Positions 55,011 through 63,817 of a DNA stretch of 64,000 nucleotides are shown in pieces. Made by a program: the position numbers and the translations under genes. The notes under the pieces are model-generated. The model was not told the DNA's origin. It did not search any database and saw only the letters and a list, made by a program, of their open reading frames with translations. Numbering within the stretch: the stretch's first letter is position 1; each line of letters starts with the position of its first letter. Source of the DNA: Cardiobacteriaceae bacterium TAE3-ERU3 (GTDB lineage Bacteria; Pseudomonadota; Gammaproteobacteria; Cardiobacteriales; Cardiobacteriaceae); contig JAHUUI010000003.1 in assembly GCA_019218315.1 (NCBI GenBank), positions 82,443 through 146,442 on the forward strand, written 5' to 3'.

Positions 55011-55688
55011 ATGCGTAAAGGTACAGTCAAATATTGGAATGACCAAAAAGGCTACGGTTTTATTAGTCCAGACGACAATGGACAGGATGTCTTTTTCCAT
55101 ATAAGCAAGTGGGCACTGAATCAGCGGCCAAAGAAAGGACTACGTGTCAGCTTCGACCATCAACTGGAAGGTAACGGCAAACCCAGTGCCACTGAAGTAT
55201 GCGCAGAACATGACAGCCACAAGAATGCCATCAAAGGCACACCAAATGGCCGCACAATAAGGCGTAGAAAATCAAAAGGACTATTCGGTGGCATAGCCGC
55301 ATTGGGTCTAATTGCTGCCGGGCTATTCAATGCATGGCCTCAACTCGAACAACAGATTTTTCCACAAGAAACGTCGCAAGTTTCTGTTACAGAGCAGGAT
55401 AGCACAACCCACCAGATCACTGGCGACCCAAATATTGACCGAACTATCTCCTTAATCAAGCAAGGTGGCCCTTACCCGTACCCACATAAGGATGGTAGTA
55501 CCTTCGAAAATCGCGAACGCCTATTGCCACAAAAGCCATACGGCTACTACCGCGAATTCACCGTCCCCACACCAGGTTCACAAGACAGAGGCCCCCGCCG
55601 CATCGTTACTGGCGGAAAGCCACCCGTCATCTATTACTATACTGCCGACCACTACCGCAGCTTCAAAAAACTGGATGTACCAAAATAA
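55011..55688 (+). CDS. Cold-shock domain, transmembrane helix and barnase-like ribonuclease fusion protein
   Basis: 225 residues. Residues 1-66 are a cold-shock RNA/DNA-binding domain (KGTVKYWNDQKGYGFISPDDNGQDVFFHIS). After a basic linker (RTIRRRKSKG) comes one membrane helix (about 91-109). The tail (about 139-225) matches the microbial ribonuclease N1/T1 (barnase/RNase Sa) fold: DGSTFENRERLLP, GYYREFTVPTPG, RGPRRIVTGG, TADHYRSFKKL. Candidate catalytic residues are Glu182, Arg193/196/197 and His214. Positive-inside rule predicts the cold-shock domain in the cytoplasm and the ribonuclease in the periplasm. No barstar-like inhibitor gene is adjacent. Confidence 0.8.
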   Translation: MRKGTVKYWNDQKGYGFISPDDNGQDVFFHISKWALNQRPKKGLRVSFDHQLEGNGKPSATEVCAEHDSHKNAIKGTPNGRTIRRRKSKGLFGGIAALGLIAAGLFNAWPQLEQQIFPQETSQVSVTEQDSTTHQITGDPNIDRTISLIKQGGPYPYPHKDGSTFENRERLLPQKPYGYYREFTVPTPGSQDRGPRRIVTGGKPPVIYYYTADHYRSFKKLDVPK

Positions 55689-55702
55689 CCCGTGCCATAA
55701 TA

Positions 55703-55732
55703 TTGCATACCAACCGCGATCAGGATTATAGT
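55703..55732 (+). promoter_or_regulatory. Sigma-70 promoter of tRNA-Gly
   Basis: TTGCAT, 18 bases, TATAGT, about 12 bases before the tRNA 5' end. Confidence 0.6.
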
Positions 55733-55743
55733 ATCTAAATTTA

Positions 55744-55818
55744 GGCGGGTGTAGCTCAATGGTAGAGCAGAAGCTTCCCAAGCTTAAGACGAGGGTTCGA
55801 TTCCCTTCACCCGCTCCA
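55744..55818 (+). tRNA. tRNA-Gly (anticodon CCC)
   Basis: A 75-base cloverleaf closely resembling E. coli glyU, with acceptor GCGGGTG/CACCCGC, anticodon loop TTCCCAA giving CCC, T-loop TTCGATT and an encoded CCA. One anticodon-stem closing pair (27-43) is mismatched in my folding. Confidence 0.92.
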
Positions 55819-55838
55819 AACTTCCTTTACTCTATTAC

Positions 55839-57080
55839 TTACTTCACTGTAGGTATATCCGACCATTTGGTCGTATAGGCTGGAGAGAGATGATCGCGTG
55901 TCATACCCCATCGCTGCTCTATCCCCTGCGCCGCAAGGCGAACAGAGTGGCGCTTTGCTTGATTAAGGTAATCAATGACCGACATCAAGCACCTATCATT
56001 ACGAATGTCGGATCGCCGAAATAACGATTGCTGAAGGTTATGCGGGCTGACCAGTTCAGACAACATCACACCAGCTTTCTTATATGCTGTACCCTCTTGA
56101 AATATTGTACCTATCTGTGACAGTGCGGCTTTGACTAAATCGCGGGTATCACAGGTAGGTTCAGCTAATATCACAGAACGCCCCACATTCCGATATGGCT
56201 GCCCGTAGGACTGCCCATAAACATGGATCATTGAACACAGCCTGTCTTCATGGCGCAGCTTTTCAGCGGCACGAGCTGTATATTCAGCTACTGCTTCACT
56301 TAAGTCTTCAATTGCGGTCACAGGCCGGCCAAAGCTGCGTGACGCAATGACTTGTTGCTTAGCTGCAGCCATTTCTTCTATGGCAAGGCAAGATTTTCCA
56401 TTAAGTTCGCATACTGTTTTCTCCAATAACACGGAGAAGCGCTTGCGTATCCATTTTGGATCAGCATTAGCTAAATCCGCTACAGTTCTAATTTTATATT
56501 CTCCCAGCTGGATCGATAATTTACGTCCAACGCCCCACACTTCATCCACGGGAAGTAAATGCATGAGGCGCTTTTGCCGAGCTGGATTGGATAGATCAAC
56601 TACGCCACCTGTTGCTGGCCATTTCTTTGCTGCATGATTGGCTAATTTTGCCAAGGTTTTTGTTGGTGCAAAACCAATACCACAGGTTAGCCCAGTACAT
56701 TGATTAATAATTGCCCGCCATTCACGACCAACTACGCAAAGATCGCCAATACCGCGAGTATCTGCAAAGCACTCATCAATTGAGTACACTTCAACTTGAG
56801 GAGCCAGTTCACGCATAATATGCATCATACGGTTACTCAGATCCGCATAAAGCGCATAATTACTCGAAAAAACCACCACACCATGCTGTCTAAGCTGGTT
56901 ACGAATTTTAAAGTACGGCTCAGCCATACCAATACCTAGTGCTTTTGCTTCAGCATTCCGGGCAATGATACAGCCATCATTATTCGACAGTACAACAATA
57001 GGCTTACCCTGTAAGTCAGGACGAAATACCATCTCACAGGAAACATAGAAACTGTTCGCATCAATCAGAGCAAATGACAT
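55839..57080 (-). CDS. umuC: DNA polymerase V catalytic subunit UmuC
   Basis: 413 residues; E. coli UmuC has 422. A Y-family polymerase for translesion synthesis with UmuD'. Catalytic Asp in FALIDANSFYVSCE and the Asp-Glu pair in VYSIDECFAD near residue 100 are intact, as are GCIIARNAEAKALGIGMAEPYFKI and CGIGFAPTKTLAKLANHAAK. The little-finger domain (about 220-345) and C-terminus follow the E. coli form. The longest frame extends to 57173, but ATG 57080 aligns with the family. A DUF1622 gene lies between it and umuD. Confidence 0.92.
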   Translation of the reverse strand: MSFALIDANSFYVSCEMVFRPDLQGKPIVVLSNNDGCIIARNAEAKALGIGMAEPYFKIRNQLRQHGVVVFSSNYALYADLSNRMMHIMRELAPQVEVYSIDECFADTRGIGDLCVVGREWRAIINQCTGLTCGIGFAPTKTLAKLANHAAKKWPATGGVVDLSNPARQKRLMHLLPVDEVWGVGRKLSIQLGEYKIRTVADLANADPKWIRKRFSVLLEKTVCELNGKSCLAIEEMAAAKQQVIASRSFGRPVTAIEDLSEAVAEYTARAAEKLRHEDRLCSMIHVYGQSYGQPYRNVGRSVILAEPTCDTRDLVKAALSQIGTIFQEGTAYKKAGVMLSELVSPHNLQQSLFRRSDIRNDRCLMSVIDYLNQAKRHSVRLAAQGIEQRWGMTRDHLSPAYTTKWSDIPTVK

Positions 57081-57090
57081 TATGGCTACT

Positions 57091-57435
57091 TCAGCACTTT
57101 TGCCCTTGCCAAGGGAAGCGCCCTTCCAGTTCAACTTGTAATGAGAAGCTGAGGATCGTACGAATAAGCACAATTACGCCTAAGATAGCAACTGATTGCA
57201 ATGTAGGTGCCGTCACGATAGTAGCCATAATATCTGCTGCAATCAGTACTTCCAATCCTAAGAGGATAGATTTACCAAGCGACTGCCGTAATGCGACATA
57301 ACCAAATTCTTCGGATTTTCTAAGAGAGATCAAGAAGCGGGCTAATGAATATACGATACCTACAAAAATGATCAGCACACCAATCATCTCGACAATACCA
57401 GCAATATGATCAATCATCATTTTCATATTTTCCAT
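57091..57435 (-). CDS. DUF1622 family membrane protein inside the umuDC run
   Basis: 114 residues with three membrane helices (about 14-36, 55-75, 80-100). The sequence EMIGVLIIFVGIVYSLARFLISLRKSEEFGYVALRQSLGKSILLGLEVLIAADIMATIVTAPTLQSVAILGVIVLIRTILSFSLQVELEGRFPW is characteristic of DUF1622, a family of unknown function. It is 10 bases upstream of umuC and 24 bases downstream of umuD on the same strand, so the three genes probably form one transcript. There is no known link between DUF1622 and translesion synthesis. Confidence 0.88.
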   Translation of the reverse strand: MENMKMMIDHIAGIVEMIGVLIIFVGIVYSLARFLISLRKSEEFGYVALRQSLGKSILLGLEVLIAADIMATIVTAPTLQSVAILGVIVLIRTILSFSLQVELEGRFPWQGQKC

Positions 57436-57459
57436 GGGACTCCCACTCCAAAACGGTTA

Positions 57460-57909
57460 TTACTTTGATCGGCGCTTTATTTTTCGTACCACACTTACGA
57501 CCACACCAAAAATCACCAACTCAGATTCATTATTAACTTCAATAGTGGGATAGGCATCATTACGTGGAACTAATGCCAATGGTGATAGCGATAGCTCCTT
57601 GACTGTAAAATCTCCATCTAACTGAGCAATAACAATATCGCCATCAACAGGCCGAATAAAACGGTCAACGACCAGATAGTCACCTGGATAAATACCGGCA
57701 TCGATCATGCTATCTGCATCGGTATCAACACGTAAAAAATAAGTAGCAGCAGGATGCTCAATGCACAGCTCATTCAGATCCAGCAGCTGCTCAACATAAT
57801 CATCTGCGGGTGATGGAAATCCTGCTCGTATCCCCGTTGAGAATAACGGTAATTGTAATTCTCCCGGATCTTCACTAGCCGCAGCAATAATAGTAACTTT
57901 ATCTTTCAT
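57460..57909 (-). CDS. umuD: SOS mutagenesis protein UmuD
   Basis: 149 residues; E. coli UmuD has 139. Self-cleaving LexA-type protein that becomes UmuD' and joins UmuC. The cleavage site is Ala-Gly in RAGFPSPADDY near residue 28. The Ser nucleophile is in TDADSMIDAGIYPGDYLVVDR near 70 and Lys in FTVKELSLSPL near 108. I could not find a convincing LexA box upstream. Confidence 0.92.
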   Translation of the reverse strand: MKDKVTIIAAASEDPGELQLPLFSTGIRAGFPSPADDYVEQLLDLNELCIEHPAATYFLRVDTDADSMIDAGIYPGDYLVVDRFIRPVDGDIVIAQLDGDFTVKELSLSPLALVPRNDAYPTIEVNNESELVIFGVVVSVVRKIKRRSK

Positions 57910-58086
57910 GCCGTCATTATAAGAGATCAGAGCAGCAATAATATTTCAAAAGTATTGCATGGAGACACTTCTAACATTTGTACGCCTCCTACAAAGTAGT
58001 CCTTCAAGTATTCAAACGAACACCACATAACCGTGACCCAACAAAGCGATCGCACAATATTATTACTTGGCTACCAGTACGTAGTA

Positions 58087-59004
58087 TCACTTTCCAGTAT
58101 GGGAAAGTTTTGGCCATAGCTCATGAACAAGAATTGCAGCCAGCACCATTGCCCCACCAAAAAGTTGCATACCAGCTGGTAGCTGGGCAAGAAAAATGAG
58201 TCCGAATAATAAGGCAAACACGGGCTCAAGCAGCTCTATTAGCTGCACTGATTGGCTTGAGAGCAAAGTCAAAGCCTTCGTCGTGAACCAAAAGCCACCA
58301 ATGGTAGGTAAAACCGCAAGGCTTAATAAACCAAGCCATACTTTTGGCTCGGAGGGAATTGTTAGTTCAGCATTCAAAATGACAGGAACAGACAAAAATA
58401 TACTTGCAAAAATAGTTAGGCTAGCAATGACGACCATACCAGAACCTAAGCGGTAATATTTTGCCAGCACCATAAATAGTCCATAGCCCCCTCCGGCAAG
58501 ACAGGCTTTAATCAATCCAGCTATAGGTCGACCCGCTATGTTGTGAACTTCTTCTGTATTGGCAAGAAATAAACAGTACATCCCGATAAGAGCAAGAATA
58601 ATAGAGACGGTTTCTCTAAAACTCAGCCAACGACGCTGAAGCAATGCAGAAATCATAAAAGTAACCAATGTTGCACTGCCGATAAAACAAAAAGCAACTA
58701 CAGCCACAGGAACGGTCAGATATGCTGCTGTTTCAAAATGATACAGTACAAAAAAACCAAAAAAAGCGCATACTGCACTGAGCAACCATTTTTGACGCAA
58801 ATAATTTTTGAGTGCTGCACTTTTACCACTCAGTAGAACAATACTAATAGCAACGAAACATGCCAAAATACATTTGAGAAAGGCGACATCTGATGAACTT
58901 AGATCTCTGCTAAACAAAAAAACACTCAAGACCCCTACGCTACCATTCACAAAAGCAGCTAAACCTGCAAATAGAATACCGGCTAAAGGTGTTTTTTTAA
59001 GCAT
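58087..59004 (-). CDS. EamA family (DMT superfamily) transporter
   Basis: 305 residues with ten predicted membrane helices in two EamA repeats (about 10-140 and 160-295). Features: AGLAAFVNGSVGVLSVFLFSRDLSSSDVAFLKCILACFVAI in the first half and LLSSQSVQLIELLEPVFALLFGLIFLAQLP in the second, the usual conserved glutamate-proline. The DMT superfamily exports metabolites or amino acids; the substrate here is not apparent. It is monocistronic, separated by AT-rich gaps from umuD and sspB. Confidence 0.88.
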   Translation of the reverse strand: MLKKTPLAGILFAGLAAFVNGSVGVLSVFLFSRDLSSSDVAFLKCILACFVAISIVLLSGKSAALKNYLRQKWLLSAVCAFFGFFVLYHFETAAYLTVPVAVVAFCFIGSATLVTFMISALLQRRWLSFRETVSIILALIGMYCLFLANTEEVHNIAGRPIAGLIKACLAGGGYGLFMVLAKYYRLGSGMVVIASLTIFASIFLSVPVILNAELTIPSEPKVWLGLLSLAVLPTIGGFWFTTKALTLLSSQSVQLIELLEPVFALLFGLIFLAQLPAGMQLFGGAMVLAAILVHELWPKLSHTGK

Positions 59005-59300
59005 AAGAAAATGTGTCCGATCATGATAAGCAAATGCGAAAATTCTTGAGATATACCCCGAATCAAGATTGCATATACAGCTATTTTAATTTCTTACCTT
59101 TACACTGGACTAGGGAATACAATATTGCCCATGCCCCAACCATACAATTGCTATTGATGGTCATTCAAAACAGTTAAACGGTATAAGAAATACCACGATA
59201 AACTCAGAGAAAACTGACGTCATCTAGCTTTAGATGGGCCAATAGGTAAAGGCCAATACAAATAGCGAGGCACTACTCACCTCAATAATACAACAATAAA
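59005..59300 (-). other. AT-rich gap between the EamA gene and sspB
   Basis: 296 bases with no gene recognised. No clear terminator for sspB or convincing promoter for the EamA gene was found. Confidence 0.3.
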
Positions 59301-59714
59301 TTATTTAATGATTTTAAGATGAGAAGCTGATTTAGTATTTGCTTTCTTGTCTTTCTGATTAGACTCAAGTAGATCCGCTTTCGGCCCTTCAGCGACATGC
59401 TCTTCAACACCGAATTGAATCCCTTCTCCATTTTCCCGCGCAACCAAAGAGTGGATTGCAGGCATTGCAACGCTAACAGAACAGGCCTTGCCCTGAAAAC
59501 GGGTTTCAAAATAACAGGCATCAGCATCTATGTGCAATGACTGAGTGGCTTGAGGAGAAATATTCAATACCAAAACATCATCTTCCAACAAATGCTGTGG
59601 CACACCGCTCACCCACCCCTTTCCAGGATGGGCGATAACCAAGTGCGGTGTGCAATCATTGTCCACAATCCACGCATAGATTGCTTCCAATAAATACGGC
59701 TTACGCTCAGTCAT
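59301..59714 (-). CDS. sspB: ClpXP protease specificity-enhancing factor SspB
   Basis: 137 residues from the ATG at 59714; a second ATG at 59732 would add six. Binds ssrA-tagged proteins and delivers them to ClpXP. The core matches: RKPYLLEAIYAWIVDNDCTPHLVIAHPGKG, VLVLNISPQATQSLHIDADACYFETRFQGKACSVSVAMPAIHSLVARENGEG. The extreme C-terminus (SASHLKIIK) resembles the XB motif that docks on ClpX. The acidic flexible linker is shorter than in E. coli. It overlaps the end of sspA by 8 bases. Confidence 0.92.
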   Translation of the reverse strand: MTERKPYLLEAIYAWIVDNDCTPHLVIAHPGKGWVSGVPQHLLEDDVLVLNISPQATQSLHIDADACYFETRFQGKACSVSVAMPAIHSLVARENGEGIQFGVEEHVAEGPKADLLESNQKDKKANTKSASHLKIIK

Positions 59715-60342
59715 GGCGGATGCCGCGCTCATAGCTTGACAGTGCTTCCGTAAAGTAAGGCTGCTTGAAATGATAATCCATATATTTTTGGATAGGCTGA
59801 GCAGCTTTTGGAAGCTCTATTTCATAGAGTGGCAAACGCCACAAAATTGGCAAAATACAGCAATCCAGCAAGGAAATTTCATCGCCAACAATAAAGTTTC
59901 TGCCTTTAAAGAACGGCGTCAACAACAAAATATTTTCACGCAATGTCTTTTGCATTTTTTTGCGCTTTGCTGCTGCGGGTTTTCCATGCTCAAGAAAGTC
60001 AGCATCCGGATACCAATTTTTTTCGATCTCATATGCAAAGAGACGAATTTTCGCTCGCATATTTGCCTCAATCGGCATCAATGCCGGATGAGGAAAGCGC
60101 TCATCAAGATACTCACTGATCACGCGCTCATCATAGAGCACAAGATCACGATCAACGAGTACAGGTAAGCGACCATTTGGATTGATCTCCAATAAATCAC
60201 CCGGAATATTATCCGGGTCAATTTCGAGGTACTCCATTTCCAAATCTTTGCATGATGCAATGATACGGATACGATGGCTGGCTATATGCTTAGGGCTGGC
60301 AAATAGCGCCAGCCCCCCTTTTTTTAGATTAATTAGACTCAT
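59707..60342 (-). CDS. sspA: Stringent starvation protein A
   Basis: 211 residues; E. coli SspA has 212. A glutathione-transferase-fold protein that binds RNA polymerase and affects stationary-phase and acid-tolerance gene expression. The thioredoxin-like N-terminus begins LALFASPKHIASHRIRIIASCKDLEMEYLEID, and PNGRLPVLVDRDLVLYDERVISEYLDERFPHPALMP is the conserved block. A longer start is a TTG at 60348. The petC-sspA-sspB order is standard in Gammaproteobacteria and Betaproteobacteria. Confidence 0.93.
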   Translation of the reverse strand: MSLINLKKGGLALFASPKHIASHRIRIIASCKDLEMEYLEIDPDNIPGDLLEINPNGRLPVLVDRDLVLYDERVISEYLDERFPHPALMPIEANMRAKIRLFAYEIEKNWYPDADFLEHGKPAAAKRKKMQKTLRENILLLTPFFKGRNFIVGDEISLLDCCILPILWRLPLYEIELPKAAQPIQKYMDYHFKQPYFTEALSSYERGIRHD

Positions 60343-60349
60343 GGGCAAC

Positions 60350-61120
60350 TCAATGTTTTATATCTCGCCAATATTCTTTCTTCAGTAAGTAGAATATGAT
60401 GGTCAAAATAAACAAAAACGTCAATACCCAAGGACCAATTCTCATTCTATCCAACGCTGAAGGATCAGAAACATAGGTCAGGAAATTGGTGAGATCAGCC
60501 GTAACAGCCTTGTAAGCTTTATCGTTTAACTCACCTTCGGTAATTGACTCAAAGCCACTTAGTACCGATTTTTCTTCACAGTGCTTTTCACCATCAACAG
60601 TTTCGCAATGTTCTGTAGTCTCGAATACTGGCTTGCGTAACCCCTGCAGCTGCCAAAGTGGATTCGGCATACTTGCACCAGGAAAAACAGAGTTATTAAA
60701 TCCAAGTGGACGAGAATCATCTACATAAAAAGCATTCAGGTAGTTGTAGATAAACTGGCTTCCTTTAGCACGTGCTGTTAACGAAAGATCTGGTGGTGCT
60801 TTACCAAACCATTGCTGAGCATCTTCAGCATCCATGGCGTTATGCATCTGATCAACAACTCTTGCGCCAGTAAAAATCAGGTTCGCTTCACCTAGATCTT
60901 CAGGAATACCAAGATCTCTAAAGGTACGATTATAGCGCTGATACTCTACCGAGTGACACCCAGAACAATAGTTCATGAAGTACTTGGCACCACGCTGTAA
61001 CGATTCCTGATTGCTGACATCGGCACTATAAGACTCATTAGGAAATGTAGCACCACTGTTTGCTTGGATATGGCCGACTGCAAAAAAACCGGCCAGTAAT
61101 AATACGGTCTTTTTCATCAT
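60350..61120 (-). CDS. petC: Cytochrome c1 subunit of the bc1 complex
   Basis: 256 residues. Covalently bound heme motif CSGCH near residue 52 (YFMNYCSGCHSVEYQRYNR), signal peptide at the start (LLAGFFAVGHIQA), and a C-terminal membrane anchor (about 228-250) typical of cytochrome c1. The sixth-ligand Met lies in the FPGASMPNPLWQLQG segment. An extra Cys pair, EHCETVDGEKHCEEK (residues about 166-180), may form a disulfide. Overlaps petB by 4 bases. Confidence 0.95.
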   Translation of the reverse strand: MMKKTVLLLAGFFAVGHIQANSGATFPNESYSADVSNQESLQRGAKYFMNYCSGCHSVEYQRYNRTFRDLGIPEDLGEANLIFTGARVVDQMHNAMDAEDAQQWFGKAPPDLSLTARAKGSQFIYNYLNAFYVDDSRPLGFNNSVFPGASMPNPLWQLQGLRKPVFETTEHCETVDGEKHCEEKSVLSGFESITEGELNDKAYKAVTADLTNFLTYVSDPSALDRMRIGPWVLTFLFILTIIFYLLKKEYWRDIKH

Positions 61121-62376
61121 TTGGTCACCCGATCCGGAACTGGTTTGGTCTTGTCTAACTTGCTGTAAATAGGCATCAACAGGAAGAAAGCAAAATATAC
61201 TGCCGTCATGACCTGTGCCCAGAAAGTTACAGCGTCAGTTGGTGGCATTGTGCCAAGTGCCATCAGTACGCAGAAAGCGATAACAAACAATGTCAGAGCC
61301 GTTTTAAAGATCCAACCTTTATAACGGATCGATTTAACTGGTGAACGATCAAGCCATGGCAAGATAAATACCATAGCCACCGCACCAAACATCGCAATAA
61401 CACCCCACAATTTTGCAGGAACTCCGAACCAATCCCATGTCATTGCACGCAGAATGGAATAGAACGTACCAAAGTACCAACTAGGTGCAATGTGTTCAGG
61501 AGTTACTTGCTGATTTGCAGGCTCAAAGTTGGCATGCTCAAGGAAGTAGCCCCCAAAATCAGGAATATAGAAAATGATCGCAGTAAAAATCAGCAAGAAC
61601 ACGCCTACACCAACCAAATCTTTGACTGTGTAGTACGGGTGGAATGGGATGCCGTCTAATGGAATACCATTTTCATCTTTCTTGGCCTTGATTTCGATAC
61701 CATCCGGGTTATTCGAGCCAACTTCATGCAAAGCAATGATGTGTGCTGCGATCAACATGATCAATACCAGCGGAATCAAAATAACGTGCAATGAGAAAAA
61801 GCGGTTCAATGTGGCATCTGAAATATAGAAGTCACCTTGAATGAAAGTCACCAAAGGATCACCTATCACCGGTATGGCACTGAACAGCGAGATGATAACT
61901 TTTGCACCCCAAAGAGACGTTTGGCCCCACGGTAAAACGTAACCCATGAATGCTTCGGCCATCAGGCATAAGAAAATCAAAGCCCCAAACAGCCATACGA
62001 GTTCACGTGGCTTACGGTATGAGCCGTAAAGCAATCCGCGGAACATATGCAGGTACACTACAATGAAGAAGAATGATGCGCCGGTTGAGTGCATGTAGCG
62101 AATCAACCAACCAAAATCAACGTCACGCATGATGTATTCAACACTAGCAAAAGCATCGGCTGCGCTTGGCTTGTAAAACATCGCCAGCCAGACACCAGTC
62201 AGGATCTGATTAACTAGAACCAGGATGGCGAGTGAGCCGAAGTAATACCAAAAGTTGAAGTTTTTCGGTGCGTAATAACGCGCAAGATGATCGTTCCACA
62301 AAACTGTCAGAGGGAAGCGATCATCAATCCAACCGACAAAGCCGGTCGTTTTATAAGGATTAGACTTTATGGCCAT
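61117..62376 (-). CDS. petB: Cytochrome b subunit of the bc1 complex
   Basis: 419 residues with eight membrane helices. It holds the two b hemes and both quinone sites. The heme-ligating His pairs are in RYMHSTGASFFFIVVYLHMFRGL and RFFSLHVILIPLVLIMLIAAHIIALH. The Qo motif PDAW-like segment here is EHIAPSWYFGTFYSILRAMTWDWFGVPAKLWG (the canonical PEWY appears as PSWY). The C-terminus is the single-polypeptide b type of mitochondria and most proteobacteria. Lies between petA and petC. Confidence 0.96.
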   Translation of the reverse strand: MAIKSNPYKTTGFVGWIDDRFPLTVLWNDHLARYYAPKNFNFWYYFGSLAILVLVNQILTGVWLAMFYKPSAADAFASVEYIMRDVDFGWLIRYMHSTGASFFFIVVYLHMFRGLLYGSYRKPRELVWLFGALIFLCLMAEAFMGYVLPWGQTSLWGAKVIISLFSAIPVIGDPLVTFIQGDFYISDATLNRFFSLHVILIPLVLIMLIAAHIIALHEVGSNNPDGIEIKAKKDENGIPLDGIPFHPYYTVKDLVGVGVFLLIFTAIIFYIPDFGGYFLEHANFEPANQQVTPEHIAPSWYFGTFYSILRAMTWDWFGVPAKLWGVIAMFGAVAMVFILPWLDRSPVKSIRYKGWIFKTALTLFVIAFCVLMALGTMPPTDAVTFWAQVMTAVYFAFFLLMPIYSKLDKTKPVPDRVTK

Positions 62377-62378
62377 AC

Positions 62379-63020
62379 TTAAGCACTCCCTTCACTATCA
62401 TCACCAACGACAACAACGTCATCCGATGCGAATTTATATGGTGGTACAACCAAGTTGATTGGTGCAGGGACACCTTTGAAAACACGCCCTGCATAATCGA
62501 ACTTAGAACCATGACATGGGCAGAAAAATCCACCTAACCAACTGGTATCACCACGGACTTCACGACCTTCTTCCTTAGATTGCAGCATTGGTGCACACCC
62601 TAGATGTGTACAAATACCCAACATCACCATCACGTCTTCACGCTTGGCACGTGTTGCATTAGCTGCATATTCTGGCTGATCGGACTCCTGCGAATTAGGA
62701 TCACGCAGTAAATTATCGAGTTCTGGAAGGGATGCCAGCATTTCAGGGGTTCGCCGTAAAATATAGACGAGCTTACCCTGCCACAAAGTGGTTTGTAGCG
62801 CACCTGGCTTAAGTTTTGATATGTCAACGCTCACCGGTGCACCAACTGCTTTCGCACGTTCGCTTGGCAGCCACGATGACAAGAATGGTACGGCTACAAA
62901 GGCTGCACCCACGGCGCTAACGCCACTGGCCGTTGCTATGAGCATCTTACGACGCCCAAGCTTGTTCGAACCAGCACCGGGCGTAAATGCCGCTCCGGCT
63001 ATTGTTTCTGCATTGCTCAT
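62379..63020 (-). CDS. petA: Rieske iron-sulfur subunit of the bc1 complex
   Basis: 213 residues. The [2Fe-2S] ligands are in CTHLGCAP and CPCHGSKFDYAGRV. The N-terminus contains a twin-arginine signal-anchor (GRRKMLIATASGVSAVGAAFVAVPF). ATG 63020 has GGAGAAAT upstream and is preferred over the longer frame from 63047. Begins the petABC operon, driven by the promoter at 63161-63188. Confidence 0.96.
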   Translation of the reverse strand: MSNAETIAGAAFTPGAGSNKLGRRKMLIATASGVSAVGAAFVAVPFLSSWLPSERAKAVGAPVSVDISKLKPGALQTTLWQGKLVYILRRTPEMLASLPELDNLLRDPNSQESDQPEYAANATRAKREDVMVMLGICTHLGCAPMLQSKEEGREVRGDTSWLGGFFCPCHGSKFDYAGRVFKGVPAPINLVVPPYKFASDDVVVVGDDSEGSA

Positions 63021-63439
63021 GATTATTTCTCCGCGCATCGATTGCAATGATCAATACGGCTTTATTGCCTCTATGAGATCCCCGCAAATTCTGTGATTGC
63101 AACCTAAAATCATGACCAATTTTAGATCTCATCCAGCATTATTTGCTGAGTCTTGGATTTATTATAAACAGATCGACAACATTATCAAATTTTTATTATC
63201 AAGAGACATCAATGATTCTCTTTTCGTAAAGATTAATTTCAAGTAGCTGTTATTTTAATTAATACCAAAATAGTACGCTTTAAATCTAGACATACATTTC
63301 AAAGATAATAAACAACAATGATAAATTATTCATGCGAAGATAATCTTAATAAATATGTAGCAAAGTGCGGTCGAGCAAGGAAACCGCTACAATAACGCGC
63401 TACTCTAAATAATTTAAGTATGCTACATAAGGATATTTT
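63021..63439. other. Divergent promoter region between petA and the DUF454 gene
   Basis: 419 bases, strongly AT-rich towards the middle. The left third is the petABC leader, and the rest should carry the promoter of the DUF454 gene. No other gene is seen. Confidence 0.45.
63161..63188 (-). promoter_or_regulatory. Sigma-70 promoter of petABC
   Basis: On the minus strand: TTGATA, 16 bases, TATAAT, nearly consensus. The leader to the petA ATG would be about 135 bases. Confidence 0.75.
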
Positions 63440-63799
63440 GTGAAATTACTGTGGTTTATCGGCGGTATAACTGCTTTCATACTTGGCCTAGTTGGTGCTG
63501 TATTACCGGTGATGCCTACCGTACCTTTTATGATTCTAGCGGCAATCTGCTTTGCCAAGGGCTCACCTAGATTTCATCAGTACTTACTTAATCACAAAAC
63601 TTTCGGTCCACCGATCAGAGCATGGGAAGAGCATCGTGCCATCCCGCGTAAAGCTAAAATTCTTGCCACTGCAATGCTTTGCATCTCTCTTCCTATCACA
63701 ACCTATATCCTTGGTACACATTTGTGGTGGATCAGTGCAACAGTCATTTTAGTGTGCATTGTTGTGATGGTCTGGATATGGCGGTTACCCGATGCATAA
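63440..63799 (+). CDS. DUF454 (YbaN) family inner-membrane protein
   Basis: 119 residues from a GTG preceded by AAGGA. Two N-terminal helices (about 7-25, 27-45) and a helical hairpin near the end. The sequence GLVGAVLPVMPTVPFMILAAICFAKGSPRFHQYLLNHKTFGPPIRAWEEHRAIPRKAKILA is the DUF454 signature, seen in E. coli YbaN. Function unknown. It is 18 bases upstream of aat. Confidence 0.87.
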   Translation: MKLLWFIGGITAFILGLVGAVLPVMPTVPFMILAAICFAKGSPRFHQYLLNHKTFGPPIRAWEEHRAIPRKAKILATAMLCISLPITTYILGTHLWWISATVILVCIVVMVWIWRLPDA

Positions 63800-63817
63800 C
63801 TGCAATCAAAGAGATAT

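Noticed and set aside
63363-63371. AAGTGCGGT, the Haemophilus uptake-sequence core
   Set aside because: I noticed it only once. One chance copy in 64 kb is expected, so it is not evidence for DNA-uptake signals.
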